Shown: one piece after another, positions 17,216 through 26,254 of the stretch | Layout: the number at the start of each line of letters is the position of its first letter | How positions within the stretch are numbered: the first letter of the stretch is position 1 | NCBI GenBank assembly: GCA_003945285.1 | Contig: AP019005.1 | Coordinates: forward strand, 1,971,747-2,035,746 | Direction of reading: 5' to 3' | Source: Hydrogenimonas sp. | GTDB lineage: Bacteria > Campylobacterota > Campylobacteria > Campylobacterales > Hydrogenimonadaceae | Length of the DNA stretch: 64,000 nucleotides | Program-made: the position numbers and the translations under genes | Notes under the pieces: generated by a model | What the model saw: the letters and a program-made list of their open reading frames with translations, nothing else | Told to the model about the DNA's origin: nothing | Databases searched by the model: none

Positions 17216-18955
17216 CTATCCATTCAAAAAGCCCACCGGTTTCTCTCCGTTTTCGAAGCTTCCGCCCTGCTCCTTCTTTATCTCCTCAATGAAATCCTCC
17301 ACGGTAAAGAGCGGCTCATCTTTTACGGCAACCCTGTAGGATGTGTTTTTGACTATGAGATTTATCTGACCTCCGGTAAGAGCATATTCTGCCAGCCTTT
17401 CTATATCGAAATCTTCAGAGTATGGAGCCTTTTCGGGCAGCATCTTTCGCCACAGCTCGGCTCTTTGTTTCCTGTCGGGCTTCCTGAAAGCGATCTTGTA
17501 GTTGAAACGGCGCGAAAAGGCGGTGTCGAGATTTTCGAGAAGGTTGGTCGTCGCTATAAGGACCCCTTCGAACCTCTCTATCTGTTCCAGAAAAATGTTC
17601 TGCATCTGGTTGTGCATCTTGTCCGCACTGCTGCCTGGGCCGGTGCTCCTGCCGCTTAGAAACTGGTCCGCCTCGTTTAGAAGCAGTACCGGTTCACTCT
17701 TCGACTTCTCGGCCAGCTCCCTGAAGGTGTCGAAAATCTTTCTTACATTCTTTTCACTCTCTCCTACATACATAGAGAGGATTTTGGAGCAGTCGAAGCT
17801 GAGTACCTGCCTCTTCATCGACTTTGCCAGAGAGAGCGCCGTCATCGTTTTACCGGTTCCCGGAGGGCCGTAGAATATGATTCTAGCATCGATATTTCCC
17901 GCTTTCCGGCGTATTCCCCACTCCTTCAGCCTCGTAGCCACCCTCTTGTCCATCTGCTTCAGCAGATACTCAAGGATTTCGCGTGTCTGCGGATGGAGCA
18001 CGACATCGTCCAGTGTTGTTTTGGGATCTATCAGCTCGAATATATCCTGCTCTTTTACGAGCATGTCGAGCTTCAGTTTCGTACGCTTTTTCTTCTTCTG
18101 GGGGTGGATTATGTCATGTAGAATCTCTTCATTGATGAAAAAGGAGCGGGTAATACCCCCGAAGGGGTTCAGCATCTCGTCATAGTCTATTATCTCTTCG
18201 CTTACAAGCTTTGCACCCTCCTCCAGGAGAGCACGGTTTTTGAAGCGGTCATACTCATCGTAGCTGACTATATCTATGAGGGTGTTCATATCGCGAAGGT
18301 TCCCCTCGCCGCCGGCATACTCCTCCTTCAAAAGGGCCAGGAAAATTATCTGCTCTTTGGTGTCGAGTCCCTTCTCTTTGAAGAACTCCTCCACTACGAT
18401 AGGCTCTCTAGTAACGGCGACCCGCTCTTCTATCCTCTTCTCAAGCAGTCCCAGTTTGTTCTGCAGACGGCTCGCTCCGGCCGAAACAGCAGCATGTCCA
18501 TGTCGGGGTGCACCCATTTTGGTATAGAGATCGATGCGCAGAAACTGATCCTGCAGATACTCGAGATGGTCGGTATAGGGTGTAATCTCCGGCAGCATAA
18601 GATCCAGATTTCCGTTCTCCAGCAGCTTCAGCAGCGCTACACTCGGACTCACCGATGCGTGGAGTATCTCCAGCGTAGAGAGCTCACCTAGCTTGATGGA
18701 GTGGAAGCTGTTCTGTACAAGCCAACCAAGTTCAAGAAGGGAGCGTATCTTCCCGAGATGACGGACGTAACCGTAATCCTCATCTCCGTAGAGCTCCCCG
18801 AGCAGTTCGACTACACCGCTCTCTTCGCTCCCCTCTACGTAGCGTCTCGTTACAGCCTGGAGAATCTTCGCCTCCTCGGGAGTACATTTCAACTGTTCGA
18901 ACAGGGGAGTGTTCTCGGGGTTCTCCGCCCTGATAAATTCCAAAAGATATCTCAT
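17216..18955 (-). CDS. AAA+ ATPase with N-terminal helical region
   Basis: About 579 residues from ATG 18955 (MRYLLEFIRAE); in-frame GTG (18970) and TTG (18973) starts are also possible and no start has a clear Shine-Dalgarno. The first 330 residues are helical and of unknown fold. The AAA module follows: Walker A GPPGTGKT (about 363-370), Walker B-like LLLNEADQF in which Asn replaces the usual Asp, sensor-1 IATTN, and the SRRF arginine finger. The C-terminal helical lid is complete. Substrate unknown; such ATPases often remodel protein complexes. It precedes radC by 6 bases, suggesting a joint operon. Confidence 0.85.
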   Translation of the reverse strand: MRYLLEFIRAENPENTPLFEQLKCTPEEAKILQAVTRRYVEGSEESGVVELLGELYGDEDYGYVRHLGKIRSLLELGWLVQNSFHSIKLGELSTLEILHASVSPSVALLKLLENGNLDLMLPEITPYTDHLEYLQDQFLRIDLYTKMGAPRHGHAAVSAGASRLQNKLGLLEKRIEERVAVTREPIVVEEFFKEKGLDTKEQIIFLALLKEEYAGGEGNLRDMNTLIDIVSYDEYDRFKNRALLEEGAKLVSEEIIDYDEMLNPFGGITRSFFINEEILHDIIHPQKKKKRTKLKLDMLVKEQDIFELIDPKTTLDDVVLHPQTREILEYLLKQMDKRVATRLKEWGIRRKAGNIDARIIFYGPPGTGKTMTALSLAKSMKRQVLSFDCSKILSMYVGESEKNVRKIFDTFRELAEKSKSEPVLLLNEADQFLSGRSTGPGSSADKMHNQMQNIFLEQIERFEGVLIATTNLLENLDTAFSRRFNYKIAFRKPDRKQRAELWRKMLPEKAPYSEDFDIERLAEYALTGGQINLIVKNTSYRVAVKDEPLFTVEDFIEEIKKEQGGSFENGEKPVGFLNG

Positions 18956-18992
18956 ACGGGCATGATACACCAAGGGTATCGGGATGTCAAGA

Positions 18993-19088
18993 TATTCCCC
19001 GAATCTCGAAATAGAGATAGAAGAGCTCGTTGCGATGCTTGCAGCCAGGCGGTTTCAAACTATTCTATTTCGAGATTTGGGGATTCGG
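18993..19088 (-). repeat. REP-like inverted repeat, copy 1
   Basis: Two arms of about 22 bp, 18994-19016 and 19063-19085, are near-perfect inverted repeats around the core AATCTCGAAATAGA, separated by about 45 bases. Read on the minus strand, one arm is followed by ATAGTTTGAA. The same 27-base arm and the same opposite arm occur at 59.35 kb, so this is a dispersed element rather than a local accident. It lies between two minus-strand genes and could fold as a long hairpin in the transcript. No T-tract follows. Confidence 0.75.
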
Positions 19089-19100
19089 ATGTAGCCCGGT

Positions 19101-20651
19101 CTAACTACCGGCCTCCTCTTTGAGCTGCTCCTTGAGCAGGCGTTTCAGAACTTTTCCGGTCGCGTTTTTCGGAAGCTCCTCTATGACTCTAAGCTCTTTG
19201 GGAATCTTGAAATTGGCGAGTCTCTCCTTGAGATAGGCTCTCAGCCTTCTGGTATCTACAGACTCGTTTTCGGCACACTCTATGAAAGCTACCGGAACTT
19301 CACCCGACTTCTCGTCGGGCATACCGACTACGGCTGATGCCCCTACACCGTCGAACGAATTTATCACCTCCTCTATCTCCCTGGGATAGATGTTTATACC
19401 TTTCGAGATGATGAGATCCTTTTTGCGGTCGACTATGAAGAGAAAGCCCTCCTCGTCAAGGTAGCCCATATCCCCTGTCAGAAGCCATCCGTTCACTATC
19501 GTCTCATCCGTCGCCGTCGGTCGGTTCAGATAGCCCTGCATCACATTGTCGCCGCTCACTATAATCTCTCCGATCTCACCGGTCGGAAGCTCCAGCATAT
19601 TCTCGTCGACGATCTTTATCTGAACACCCGGGATTGCCGGGCCTACCGAAAGCGGTTTCTGTTTCCACGGCGGGTTTACCGAAACAACCGGTGAACATTC
19701 ACTCAGTCCATACCCTTCGAGCAGTTTCGCCCGCTTGAACTTCGATGTAAATCTCTCTATCGTAGCCTCGCTCAAAGGTGCCGCACCGCTTACAAAGTAG
19801 CGGATTTTCTGAAACCACATGAAGTACCACGGCAATCTGGCACGGCTCAGCGCGTTGTATACGTCGGGAACTCCGACGAACATGGTGACACGCTTGAAAA
19901 GTATCTGCTTTATTATATTGCTGAAAGGCATAATCTTTCGGACAATTACGTAGGATGCTCCGTAGTAGATGGGCATTATCACGGTCACGGTGAGGGTGAA
20001 GGCGTGAAACATCGGTAGGTAGACTATGAAGCGGTCTCTTCTGCTGAAATCGGTAAGCTCGCCTATGGCTTTGCAGTTGTGCATGATGTTTCGGAAGCTC
20101 AGCATCGCCCCTTTCGGGTTTCCGGTAGTTCCGGACGTGTAGATGATAACGGCCAGGTCGTCAATATCGGGACTCTCCATATGTTCATGGCTTTCGAGAA
20201 TTTCGAATATCTCGTCGAATCCTATGTTTTTGTTGTCCAGCGCCTCATATTCACCCTCCCAGACGACCCTCTCTATGGATGTGCTCTCCCAAAGAGGCTC
20301 CACTACATCTTTCTGCTCGGCCGATGCCATCATCATCTTCGCGCCGCAGTCGTTGAGTATGTATGCGACCTCCTCGCTCTTCAAAAAGGTGTTTACCGGT
20401 ACCGCTACGGCTCCTATCTTCGTTATGGCGAAAAGGGAGATGACGAACTCTTTGGAGTTCTGCATGAATATCGCTACGCGGTCCCCTTTTTTAATGTCGG
20501 AGAGTTCGAGGAAACGGGCCAGTGTATCGACCTTCTTTTTGAGTCTCGAGTAGCTGAGTCTGTAATCCTCTACAAAAAGGGCCGGCCTCCCCCCGTGCCT
20601 TTCGGCATGACGGGCAAGCATCTCATAGAAGTTGCGGTAAGGGTACTCCAT
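19101..20651 (-). CDS. Long-chain acyl-CoA synthetase (AMP-forming)
   Basis: 516-residue ANL-superfamily enzyme, which activates a fatty acid through an acyl-AMP to acyl-CoA. AMP-binding loop YTSGTTGNPKGA (about 172-183), GYGLSECSP (adenine/aromatic motif), TGDMGYLDEEGFLFIVDRKKDLI (A8 hinge) and the C-terminal catalytic Lys in KNATGKVLKR are all present. It begins one base after the stop of the FadL-like gene, so import and activation of fatty acids look transcriptionally linked. The exact chain length preference cannot be read; FadD-like is the best label. Confidence 0.9.
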   Translation of the reverse strand: MEYPYRNFYEMLARHAERHGGRPALFVEDYRLSYSRLKKKVDTLARFLELSDIKKGDRVAIFMQNSKEFVISLFAITKIGAVAVPVNTFLKSEEVAYILNDCGAKMMMASAEQKDVVEPLWESTSIERVVWEGEYEALDNKNIGFDEIFEILESHEHMESPDIDDLAVIIYTSGTTGNPKGAMLSFRNIMHNCKAIGELTDFSRRDRFIVYLPMFHAFTLTVTVIMPIYYGASYVIVRKIMPFSNIIKQILFKRVTMFVGVPDVYNALSRARLPWYFMWFQKIRYFVSGAAPLSEATIERFTSKFKRAKLLEGYGLSECSPVVSVNPPWKQKPLSVGPAIPGVQIKIVDENMLELPTGEIGEIIVSGDNVMQGYLNRPTATDETIVNGWLLTGDMGYLDEEGFLFIVDRKKDLIISKGINIYPREIEEVINSFDGVGASAVVGMPDEKSGEVPVAFIECAENESVDTRRLRAYLKERLANFKIPKELRVIEELPKNATGKVLKRLLKEQLKEEAGS

Positions 20652-21893
20652 TTAGAACCTGTATCCGAGTGAGATATTCGTCAAAATGGCTCCTCCCTTT
20701 TTAAAGGTACCGTTTATCCCGTTTTCGTTCGGCGGCGAGTAGACGGTTCTCTCGTTTTTGTGATCGTAAAGAATACTGAAACCGGCTTCGAAATCTCTGT
20801 CTATCTGCATTATGGCGCCGGCAGAGAATATATGGGCATCGGAGTCTGGAAGCTCGAAACCGAGAGTCGCTTCGGGAATAGGCGTCTCGTCGTATGAATA
20901 TCCGGCCATTACGGTCCACTTTTCATCCAGGCGGTGTGTGACTCCTATGCGGAATGTATTGGTATCGGACCAGTTTTTGTCTATGGGGCTGCCAAAAAAT
21001 GCATCAACGGTACCGTCGTCGAAATAGAAATCCAGCTTTTCGTATGCAGACCAGTATGTTCTCTCATAGAGCAACTCCACCCTCGTATCCCCGAAGTTGT
21101 GGGCGGCAGCCAGCACCAAAGATGCCGGAAGCGGAACCGATACCCCGCCGGCCGTATCGTAGTAGGTAAGCTGCGGAGAGCCTACGGCGATGAAGCCGGT
21201 CGAACTCCCTTCAAGGTCCAGATCCACTTTCGAGCGATAGGTCACACTCAGCGTGGTTTCAGGCTGCGGTTTGAAAGATAGTGCGAGATTGTAGCCGTAC
21301 TCTATTGTATCCCCGGTCATATTTTCGGCATACGCGTCGGCGAGATACGCTTTAACCTTGCCGTCGCTGTAGATTCCCCGCAGACCTCCTCCTATGCTGA
21401 ACCCGGGTGTCACCTCGTACGACACGGTCGGGTTGATCTCGATAACCCTCAGTGAAAACTCTTCCGCTTTCATCTTCTGTGCATCACTGTACCACTTTTT
21501 GGAGAGCCCTCCAGGCTCAACCAGCGAGAGTCCGAAACGCCATTTCTCGATCCTGGGGCTTACATAGTGGAAGTACGGCAGAAGAAAATTCTCCGTTTTG
21601 GAGTCGGCATCGGCCGGTACACCGGCTACGGTACCCCTATACTCCACTTTGGGCAGGTGTATATAGGTAAGCCCCGCCTCGAGCAGCGCATTACCTTCCA
21701 CCCAGCTCATATTGGCTGGGTTGAAGTAGCTTGCATCGGCCGAGTCGGCACCGGCGACATATGCGGCGCATAGTGCCATCGAACGTGTCGACTGCTCGGG
21801 AATTTTGTAGGCACTCGCCTCTGCCGTAACGGCACAAATCGTACCGGCCGTCAACGCTGCCAGGGTCCTGGAGAAAAGTTTCGGCTCTATCAT
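20652..21893 (-). CDS. FadL-family outer-membrane fatty acid transporter
   Basis: 413 residues from ATG 21893 (MIEPKLFSRT), chosen because AAGGA lies six bases upstream; an ATG six codons earlier has none. Signal peptide to about residue 26 (TAEASA), then the mature N-terminus YKIPEQSTRSMALCAAYVAGADSADASYFNPANMSW, close to the FadL hatch motif NPA. Alternating beta-strand pattern follows and the protein ends in LGYRF, a terminal aromatic typical of outer-membrane barrels. Likely a channel for long-chain fatty acids or related hydrophobics, working with the adjoining acyl-CoA synthetase and the divergent lipase. Confidence 0.9.
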   Translation of the reverse strand: MIEPKLFSRTLAALTAGTICAVTAEASAYKIPEQSTRSMALCAAYVAGADSADASYFNPANMSWVEGNALLEAGLTYIHLPKVEYRGTVAGVPADADSKTENFLLPYFHYVSPRIEKWRFGLSLVEPGGLSKKWYSDAQKMKAEEFSLRVIEINPTVSYEVTPGFSIGGGLRGIYSDGKVKAYLADAYAENMTGDTIEYGYNLALSFKPQPETTLSVTYRSKVDLDLEGSSTGFIAVGSPQLTYYDTAGGVSVPLPASLVLAAAHNFGDTRVELLYERTYWSAYEKLDFYFDDGTVDAFFGSPIDKNWSDTNTFRIGVTHRLDEKWTVMAGYSYDETPIPEATLGFELPDSDAHIFSAGAIMQIDRDFEAGFSILYDHKNERTVYSPPNENGINGTFKKGGAILTNISLGYRF

Positions 21894-21946
21894 ACTGTTT
21901 CCTTGCGGCATTTTGTGACAATATTAGCGCAGATACGATAAAAAAT

Positions 21947-21959
21947 GATTAAATTAATC
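21947..21959. promoter_or_regulatory. Palindrome in the fadL/lipase divergent promoter region
   Basis: GATTAA-A-TTAATC is a perfect inverted repeat in the 130-base region between the divergent fadL-like and lipase genes. Just after it, TTGACC and the direct repeat TTAAAGTTAAAG lie before ATAAAATG, a possible lipase promoter. An operator serving both directions is a reasonable guess, not proved. Confidence 0.35.
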
Positions 21960-22025
21960 TTGACCTTAAAGTTAAAGTTATAAAATGTTTCGAAAGCATT
22001 CAAAATATGAAGGATGGTGGCAACG

Positions 22026-24116
22026 ATGAGAACATGGATGATAGCACTGGGAAGCGCGGCTATGCTTATGGTATCCGGTTGCGGTAATACCGGAGACAAC
22101 TTCGATGCCGCGGATGCGGGCGGCGGCTACGTGATAATGGATACATACGGGGGCAACATCCCATACCCCAACGATATTCTCTTTGCACCCTCTGCCGGTC
22201 AGCCGGCCGACGGAACTCTCAACATTCCGTTCGATGCAAACGACTCCGACGCCGGCGTAAAAGCCGCACTGGACACACTCGACGGCTTCTCCACGACGGC
22301 GGCGATAAGCATAGGAGTGAGCGGTGATATCGACGACTCCACCCTGCCGGGCAACGTAAGACTGTTCGAAGTGGCGGCTACGGAGTCCAATGCGACATCA
22401 CCCGTTCCGATCGTAAAAGCCGTTCTCTCCGAGCTTACGTTCGGCACAGACTATGTAGCGGCTCTCTCCGGAAACCGCATAGCCATTCTCCCCCTGAAGC
22501 CTCTAAAGAGCGGCAGCCACTATATGGTGCTGCTGACAGACGGCATAAAAGATCTCCGTGGACGCGCCGTCAGGCGGGACTACGTCACCTCCCTTCTTCT
22601 GAACAACACCACCCTCTTCGACGAGTCGGGAAATCCTGCCGTAATCTTAGACAGCGATCCGGCAACAAACAGGGAGAAGCTCCAGCAGCTTGCCGGACTC
22701 CAGCTGCTTGTGCAGCAGATGCTGGATGCAGCGGAACGTGACCGAAATATTTCGGCCGAAAACGTTTTGGCCGCATGGAGCTTCACTACCCAGACCATAG
22801 GCATAGTCGCCCGGGCATTCGCAGCAAAAAACGAAAACCGGGCCGTCCTGGCTCTTCAGGATACAAATTCGACATCAAAGGAGATACTTCTGGCAGCCGG
22901 CTACGACGTTAACAACACTATGAGCGGAAGTGCCGAGGTGTACGTCGGCACACTCTCGAATCTGCCCTACTATCTGGGCATACCGACCGAACAGAATCCG
23001 CTGGCTCCCCTTACGGACTCTTTCATCTTCGAAAACGGGAGTGATCTGCCCGTAGAGACCGGCAGGGTAACCGTTCCGGTTCTGGCGGCTCTCCCCTCCG
23101 CCGCTTCAGGGTGTACGGAGCCTACCGACGGCTGGCCCGTTGCGATTTTCCAGCACGGCATAACAAGAAATCGTCTCGATGTACTGGCGATCTCCGAAGC
23201 TTTCGCAAGCATCTGCTACGCGGTAGTGGGGATAGATCTTCCCCTGCACGGTATATCCGACACGACAAACCCTCTTTATATGGGCAGCTACGAGAGAACT
23301 TTCAATCTCGATCTCCTGACCCAGGATGCAAACGAAACCGTTCTGGCGAAGGAGCCTGACGGAGAGCCGGACACTTCCGGAATACACTACATAAACTTTG
23401 TGAGCCTGCTTACGGCCAGGGACAACATCCGTCAGAGCACGTCGGACTACATCGCCCTCCAAAACGCCATCGCGGCGCCTATCGGCGTCAACTTCGACGC
23501 GACCAAAGTCGCCTATGTAGGACACTCCCTAGGAACGATCGCTCCGTTCGGATACTTCGCACACCAGGATCTTGCCGGACTCTCGCTCAACTCCGTACTT
23601 CTCTCTATGCCGGGCGGCGGTATTACTGACATTATGGTCTATTCACAGACATTCGGAGATTCCGTTATAAAAGGGCTGGAGGATGCCGGCCTGAAACAGG
23701 GAACGGATGAGTTCAACTCTTTCCTCAACGCCATGCAGACGGTCCTGGACGATGCGGACCCGCTCAACTACGCAACAACGGTGGCGCAGAAGCAGAAGGT
23801 TCTGATACATGAAGTGAAAGATGACGACGTCATACCCAACAGTGTCGCTACCGCCCCGCTTGCCGGGGGTATGCCCCTGGTCAAGCTGATGGGTGCCGAA
23901 AATATAGTAGATTTGTTCCCGGCCGGTACGAATGCCGCTACGATCTATCCGGCCACAAACGTGACCTACACCTTTTTCCAGAGCGGAAACCACCGCTCAC
24001 TCTTCATACCGGACTATAACCTGAACGTCACGATCGAGATGCAGACAGAGATGGACTCCTTCCTCTACTCGCAGGGGGCGGCCATAGATGCCAACCTCAC
24101 GAGAATTATGAACTGA
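22026..24116 (+). CDS. VolA-like lipase lipoprotein (Pla-1/cef type)
   Basis: About 696 residues from ATG 22026; an upstream in-frame ATG at 22014 lacks a better ribosome site. Lipoprotein signal ending in MVSGC, lipidated Cys19. Then a beta-rich N-terminal part starting with PYPNDILF, and an alpha/beta hydrolase domain from about 350: oxyanion region FQHGITRNR, nucleophile elbow GHSLGT with Ser501, an acid in VKDDDV and a C-terminal His in SGNHRSLF (about 656). In Vibrio cholerae the related VolA is a surface (lyso)phospholipase encoded with fadL; here the fadL homologue is divergent next door. The enzyme likely frees fatty acids at the cell surface. Export to the outer face is inference. 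Confidence 0.82.
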   Translation: MRTWMIALGSAAMLMVSGCGNTGDNFDAADAGGGYVIMDTYGGNIPYPNDILFAPSAGQPADGTLNIPFDANDSDAGVKAALDTLDGFSTTAAISIGVSGDIDDSTLPGNVRLFEVAATESNATSPVPIVKAVLSELTFGTDYVAALSGNRIAILPLKPLKSGSHYMVLLTDGIKDLRGRAVRRDYVTSLLLNNTTLFDESGNPAVILDSDPATNREKLQQLAGLQLLVQQMLDAAERDRNISAENVLAAWSFTTQTIGIVARAFAAKNENRAVLALQDTNSTSKEILLAAGYDVNNTMSGSAEVYVGTLSNLPYYLGIPTEQNPLAPLTDSFIFENGSDLPVETGRVTVPVLAALPSAASGCTEPTDGWPVAIFQHGITRNRLDVLAISEAFASICYAVVGIDLPLHGISDTTNPLYMGSYERTFNLDLLTQDANETVLAKEPDGEPDTSGIHYINFVSLLTARDNIRQSTSDYIALQNAIAAPIGVNFDATKVAYVGHSLGTIAPFGYFAHQDLAGLSLNSVLLSMPGGGITDIMVYSQTFGDSVIKGLEDAGLKQGTDEFNSFLNAMQTVLDDADPLNYATTVAQKQKVLIHEVKDDDVIPNSVATAPLAGGMPLVKLMGAENIVDLFPAGTNAATIYPATNVTYTFFQSGNHRSLFIPDYNLNVTIEMQTEMDSFLYSQGAAIDANLTRIMN

Positions 24117-24968
24117 TCACCCCTCCTCCAGATCGTAAAGGGCGCGGATCTCCCGCGCCCAGATCGTATCGTCGATCGTCTCCAGGATCAGCGGGATATC
24201 ATCCATTCTCGGATCGTTCATTATAAATCTGAAAGCGTCCCAGCCTATCTCTCCGCAGCCGAGAGAGTGGTGACGGTCAACCCGGCTTCCGAGCTTCGGC
24301 TTGGAGTCGTTTATGTGCATTCCCCGCAGGTACTCGAACCCTACGGTTTTGTCGAAAAGCGTCATCGTCTCTTCATAAGCCTCTTTCGTTCTGAGGTCGT
24401 AGCCGGCTGTAAAGGTGTGGCATGTATCGAGACAGACTCCCACGCGGCTCTTATCTGAAACCTTGTCTATAAGATATGCCAGGTGCTCGAACCTGTGGCC
24501 CAGGTTGCTCCCCTGGCCGGCGGTATTCTCGATGACGAGCGTCACACCCTCCGTCTCGTTCAAAGCTATGTTCATAGAGTCTGCAATACGGTCCAGGCAC
24601 TCCTCTTCGCCTATCTTTTTCAGGTGGCTTCCCGGATGGAAGTTCAGCTTGTCCAGACCCAGCTGCCCGCATCTTCTTACCTCGTCTATGAAAGCGTCGA
24701 GACTCTTTTTTCGCTTCTCCTCTTCCGGGTGGCCCAGGTTTATCAGGTAGCTGTCGTGTGGCAGAACGTGCTTCGGCTCTATGCCGCTCGCTTCTAGATT
24801 CTTTTTGAAGAGCTCTATAGTTTCGTCATCCAGCGGTTTCGCACTCCACTGGCGCTGATTCTTCGTAAAAAGTGCGAAGGCTTTTGCGCCTATCTCCTTC
24901 GCATTCAACGGGGCGTTGTAGACTCCCCCGGAGGCTGAAACGTGCGCTCCGACATATTTTTTGGACAT
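24117..24968 (-). CDS. nfo: Deoxyribonuclease IV (AP endonuclease)
   Basis: 283 residues, normal for Nfo. It opens with [12 protein letters not shown] and has the metal-ligand motifs [63 protein letters not shown] and LILETID, i.e. the trinuclear zinc site of a TIM-barrel AP endonuclease. Cleaves 5' of abasic sites in base excision repair. Its stop codon is directly adjacent to the lipase stop, with zero bases between, in tail-to-tail orientation. Confidence 0.97.
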   Translation of the reverse strand: MSKKYVGAHVSASGGVYNAPLNAKEIGAKAFALFTKNQRQWSAKPLDDETIELFKKNLEASGIEPKHVLPHDSYLINLGHPEEEKRKKSLDAFIDEVRRCGQLGLDKLNFHPGSHLKKIGEEECLDRIADSMNIALNETEGVTLVIENTAGQGSNLGHRFEHLAYLIDKVSDKSRVGVCLDTCHTFTAGYDLRTKEAYEETMTLFDKTVGFEYLRGMHINDSKPKLGSRVDRHHSLGCGEIGWDAFRFIMNDPRMDDIPLILETIDDTIWAREIRALYDLEEG

Positions 24969-25045
24969 ATTACTCCTTTTACATTACATTCTTTATGATA
25001 CACTTTTACAAGCAAGCCCCGTTAAGGGCATAAGAGCTCTGCTAT

Positions 25046-25525
25046 CTATCTCTCCGTTATTTTTATTAATATGTTGTTAAGACGGTCCTTGAATCTGACC
25101 GAGCTTTTATCGAAGGTGTAGATTATATCGAATCTACCCTCTTTTTCTATATGCTGCACCGACTCTTCTCCCCGCCTTTGCAAGTTTTCGCCGCCGAATA
25201 TGGGTGATTTGGAAAAAATATTTTTCAAAGTTCCGGGCGGATACTCCGCTTTGAGATACTTTCTGTAAAACTCACCTTCGGACATACACATGGAGTCAAC
25301 GCATACCCTTCTGCCTATACTGAGAGTGAATGCAGGGCGGCCCGAGGAGTAAATCTGTACTTTCGTACTATTTTTTCCGCGGAATATGAAACCCATATCT
25401 GCATATTTGAGTAGCGGGGATTTCAAAACTATCAGGGCAGGCTGCGGCTTTTCGTAATATTTTGTACTGCACCCTGCAAAGATGAGAAAAGATAGTATAA
25501 AAGCGATCGAAAGGGCGCGTTTCAA
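25046..25525 (-). CDS. Small predicted lipoprotein, function unknown
   Basis: 159 residues with a signal peptide ending FLIFAGC, so a probable lipoprotein with Cys19 modified. The mature part has SGRPAFTLSIGRRVCVDSMCMSEGEFYRKYL and is basic towards the C-terminus. Similar short lipoproteins occur in other Campylobacterota but I cannot name a function. It stands alone between nfo and tRNA-Glu on the minus strand. Confidence 0.75.
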   Translation of the reverse strand: MKRALSIAFILSFLIFAGCSTKYYEKPQPALIVLKSPLLKYADMGFIFRGKNSTKVQIYSSGRPAFTLSIGRRVCVDSMCMSEGEFYRKYLKAEYPPGTLKNIFSKSPIFGGENLQRRGEESVQHIEKEGRFDIIYTFDKSSVRFKDRLNNILIKITER

Positions 25526-25588
25526 TTTCTTCCTTTTTGCATTTGGGAGATGTTGCCTTAATTTTATAGTATTTTAAGTTAAATAGAC

Positions 25589-25594
25589 TATAAT
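25589..25594 (+). promoter_or_regulatory. -10 element of tRNA-Glu
   Basis: TATAAT in an AT-rich stretch, 22 bases before the mature 5' end of tRNA-Glu. No good -35 hexamer is present, which is common in Campylobacterota. Confidence 0.55.
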
Positions 25595-25615
25595 TTCACC
25601 CACAAAGCCGTTGAT

Positions 25616-25691
25616 GGCCCCTTCATCTAGCGGTCCAGGATGCAAGGTTTTCATCCTTGTCACAGGGGTTCGAGTCCCCTAGGGGTCACCA
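25616..25691 (+). tRNA. tRNA-Glu(UUC)
   Basis: 76 bases folding as a full cloverleaf: acceptor GGCCCCT/AGGGGTC, D arm with AGCGGT, anticodon stem CAAGG/CCTTG around loop TTTTCAT (anticodon UUC), T arm GGGGTTCGAGTCCCC, encoded CCA. The 3' 13 bases are also the antisense of the end of the Mut7-C gene. Confidence 0.97.
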
Positions 25692-26191
25692 CTTTGTCCT
25701 CTTTTTAACACTTGATCCACAATTTTTTCTGATAACCCCAACAATTCATAGACTTTTTTCCGCATGCGTTTCGCATGCGTCCCCTGCCAGTAGATTTTTC
25801 CACATTTCGGACACTGCCGGAAACCGTTCAGCCAGCGGTAAGTCTCTTTCGGTATGGAGCCGAAACACTCCTCTTTTTTGATAGACAGAAGCTCCCTGTT
25901 GCAGCAGAGAGAGCGGCGAAAAGGTCTGGCGTATCTTGCAAGATCGAATATCGCACTTATTCTCTTTACCTGTTTCACGGCATCTTCGCATCTTAAAAGA
26001 ACTATAGACCCGGGAGCCCTCTCATGGAGCCTTCTGTCGCAGGTTACTCCTATGCGGCCGAATCTGCACCTGGCGACTATTTCATCGTCCGAAATATCGT
26101 TCCTGTAGTATGTATCGAACCCGAGCATCCTTAGATACTTCGCGACCCTGGCCAGGTGAACGTCGCAGACAAACTTTATTTCTATATTCAT
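25679..26191 (-). CDS. Mut7-C RNase domain protein
   Basis: 170 residues from ATG 26191, which directly follows AGGAGGGT; a TTG four codons upstream is less likely. N-terminal PIN-like fold FVCDVHLARVAKYLRMLGFDTYYRNDISDDEI with the conserved Asp; then a zinc ribbon, two paired Cys: CCNRELL and CPKCGKIYWQGTHAKRM. This is the Mut7-C/DUF82 family, thought to be an RNase-related PIN domain. The stop codon lies inside the tRNA-Glu gene on the opposite strand. Confidence 0.85.
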   Translation of the reverse strand: MNIEIKFVCDVHLARVAKYLRMLGFDTYYRNDISDDEIVARCRFGRIGVTCDRRLHERAPGSIVLLRCEDAVKQVKRISAIFDLARYARPFRRSLCCNRELLSIKKEECFGSIPKETYRWLNGFRQCPKCGKIYWQGTHAKRMRKKVYELLGLSEKIVDQVLKRGQSGDP

Positions 26192-26254
26192 ACCCTCCTG
26201 CAATATTGTGAGCTCAAGCCGTTTTTTTGACCGTTTTCAACCCATACCGCAGGC

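Noticed and set aside
22014..22025. Upstream ATG as lipase start
   Set aside because: It would add four residues before the signal peptide; GGTGG stands at a better distance from the ATG at 22026.
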